Below, piece after piece: positions 37,196 to 39,578 of a DNA stretch of 39,578 bases (positions within the stretch are counted from its first letter, which is position 1; every line of letters begins with the position of its first letter). A program made the position numbers and the translations under genes. The DNA is from an uncultured Meiothermus sp. (lineage in GTDB: Bacteria; Deinococcota; Deinococci; Deinococcales; Thermaceae): the NCBI GenBank assembly GCA_937950405.1, contig CALFDH010000151.1, positions 1-39,578 of the forward strand, given 5' to 3'. Under the pieces are notes generated by a model. It was not told the DNA's origin. It ran no database searches and saw nothing but the letters and a program-made list of their open reading frames with translations.

Positions 37196-39483
37196 ATGGA
37201 AATGGCAATTGACCGTGCTACTCGGCTCACAAGTTCCTGAGGGAGCTTCACAACATTAGGAGCCCGCTCCTCACTACTTTAGACAAGTATCCCTGGAGTT
37301 ACCGTCTCGACACGCTTCCAGAGCACCCCGATGTAAACTTTGTGGGCTTCTCGGGTGAGGGACTTGATTACATCTTTCGGGTAGCCCGACCAAAAATATC
37401 GCCACCCCCTACGCATCCTCACCTACTGGAGGGCTGGATAAAGGGCCCGCTCAATGACCCTAACAACCAGCCTGATCGAGTTGAATCGCGCGAGCTAGAT
37501 GTCGAAGGGGAACCCCGGATCATCCTGTTCGCGGAAGACCCTCGCCGCGAGAAAGCATGGCAGGACTGGTTTCAGGAGTGGAGTTCCTGGGCTAGTGCCG
37601 AACGCGCCAACCTGCTTGCTAAAAAGGTTTTTGAAGATTTCTACGCCCTAAAAGGTCGGCTTGACCGTGAAGGCGACCTTTTAGAGCTGGTGCTAGGGGA
37701 TGGAATACTGAGCTGGAGCCATCAGGGTGAGAGCGTGTTCCACCCGCTATTGTTACAACGGGTGCAGCTCGTGTTTGAACCGAATAAAGTCAAACCCGAG
37801 TTTCGCATAGTTGAAGCGGATTCGCCGCCAGAGTTATACGGGGCTGCACTTAGGGTGTGCATTGAGGATGCTGAAGCGGAGTCCCATATTCGAAAGGAGC
37901 TAGAAAAAGTAGGTTATCATCCGCTTGCGCCGGAGACCTCTGAGTTTTATATTTACACAGTCAATCGTTTGTATCAATCGGGTGAGTTTATCGGAGAAGG
38001 CCTTCCTCCGAAGTATTCCAGCGAGCCGCTTATAGGTCGCGTACCGGTGCTGTTTTTACGTCTTCGCAGCCAAGGGTTCTCGAGGCTTATTGATGGGGTG
38101 CTCGAAGTACTGCTGGAGCGCATAAGCGTTCTCACGCCGCTGCAACGGGTAGTAGGGGTAGAGGCAGGCCCGTACATTTCCGGCCAAACCTCTCTGGATG
38201 ATGTGGCTGAGTCCGAGACACGAAGCTGGGATCATGAAAGCATATTGGTGAGCAAGCCCATCAACCGTGAGCAACTCTTGGTTTTTAAAAATGTGCGCAA
38301 GCAAACCGGTGTTGTAGTGCAGGGCCCACCGGGCACCGGGAAGACCCACACCATCGCTAATCTTATTGGCCAGTTGTTAGCTGAGGGGAAAAGTGTGTTG
38401 GTCACAGCACACACCTCCAAAGCCCTTCGGGTGCTACGCGACAAGGTGGCCCCAGAACTCCAGCCCTTGTGTGTGAGTGTTTTGGACAACGACCAGGAGA
38501 GCCGACGACAGCTCGAGGCATCGGTTGCCTTCATTACAGAGAAGATGGGCCAGGGTCCTGAGAAGCTCTACGAGGAGTCCCGCACGCTTGAAAAGGCTCG
38601 TGAGCGTGTGCAAAGGGAACTGGCGGAAAAACGGCAAAAGCTAATTGAAGCCCTGGGTGGGGAGTATCGGGAGGTGGTTGCCGCCGGAGAAGGTTATGCT
38701 CCTTCCGAGGCCGCCCGCCTCGTGCGCGAGTACCAAGAAAAAGGTTACAACTGGATACCCGGTAAAGTACATACGAACGGCCTGATGCCTCTATCTACCG
38801 GTGAACTGGAAGAGCTGTACCAAAGCAATGCGGACATTAGCCCAGAGGACGAGGCCGAGCTTCGCGTGGGGCTGCCATTAATCGAGAAGCTTCCAGAGCC
38901 AAGTAGGGTAGAGAATTTGCAGCAACTCCTCCAGCAGCAGGTTCAGGAAAATAGCGAAAGACCTGAACTTTGGAAACACGAACCAAACCTAGAGCAACTT
39001 GAAGCACTCCAAAAGCAATTGAACCAAGTGCTCCACCCAGTCTTGCAAATCGAGCAATGGCAGCTATCTGTCATTGCGGCGGGTTTTGAGCCGCAGACTA
39101 TGCAAATCTGGACAGGTTTTATTGAGCAAATTGAGTCTACCCGAAAGCTTGCGCTTGAAGCTCAAAATATGCTTATCCAGTTTGAACCCTCGCTTTCGGA
39201 GGGTATTCCAGTTGCTGAGCAGGTTCAGCAAGCTGGCGAAATTGCAAACTTTCTGAAGAGTGGTAGGAAACTTGATTTGCTTACCCTGCTAGCCAAGCCC
39301 AAATGGAAAGCCTTCATCGAAAAAGCCCAAGTATCATCCGGTAAACCACGCACTTATGAGCATTTCCGAGCCCTCGAGTTCGACGCACGCCTTAGAGTAG
39401 AACGGCAGCACCTCTTGAAGCTTTGGGAGAAGCTATTACCTCGTTTGCTACCTGAAGTCAGCCCAACACACCTGAGTGCATGA
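37196..39483 (+). pseudogene. SF1 (DNA2/NAM7-type) helicase, apparently 5' frameshifted and 3' truncated
   Basis: Walker A VVVQGPPGTGKTHTIANLIGQLLAEGKSVLVTAHTSKALRVL; likely N-term MEMAIDRATRLT then frame change at about 37229-37231 to KFLRELHNIRSPLLTTLDKYPWSYRLDTLPEHPDVNFVG continuous with the ORF from 37342; no C-terminal helicase motifs before the stop. Confidence 0.75.
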
Positions 39484-39578
39484 GGTTGTGGGCAGCGATT
39501 TTGAGGTTGACCCTGGCTCGTAAAGACCAGAAGGTCTTGACCTGCCCCACGTGCAGGTGAAGCGAGCGGACCAGGGAA
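39458..39578 (-). mobile_element. Probable insertion sequence edge: C-terminus of a transposase-like ORF running off the window
   Basis: Minus-strand translation SLVRSLHLHVGQVKTFWSLRARVNLKIAAHNLMHSGVLG*, resembling DDE transposase C-termini; lies at the point where the helicase reading stops. Confidence 0.6.

Overview
The window looks like a high-GC chromosome segment from a Thermaceae-type bacterium (Meiothermus-like; inferred from gene content and style, not searched). It carries about 23 intact genes. These are a two-component pair, a GMC oxidoreductase, Uma2, TypA, PurU, an HtrA protease, a peptidase/propeller/barrel surface protein, a sugar-type ABC importer, a DUF3084 coiled-coil protein, LptB, GltX, MqnE/MqnA, a LacI regulator, a PlsY-like protein, an ABC-F ATPase, and a 9-kb cluster of MocR, ethanolamine-type permease, glutamine-synthetase-like enzyme, SDR, ALDH, class-I GATase and a DUF294/CBS/cNMP protein. 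The strongest observations are: (1) the 27-36 kb cluster reads as a candidate B12-independent gamma-glutamylation route for ethanolamine or another amino alcohol; (2) degenerate 7-bp tandem arrays recur in at least nine short gaps, often abutting start codons, and one encodes a protein tail; (3) a ~127-134 bp two-hairpin MITE-like element has three copies plus a remnant, shows stem covariation, and one copy sits inside a MazF/PemK toxin pseudogene; (4) a second 117-bp repeat has two copies with compensatory stem changes; (5) a 66-bp repeat is inserted in the same frame in two unrelated proteins, MqnA and an ABC-F ATPase; (6) a lower-GC SF1 helicase at the right edge carries an apparent 1-nt 5' frameshift and a transposase-like sequence at its 3' end; (7) CTCGAG is strongly over-represented. 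All calls come from reading the sequence and translations; no database search was possible.
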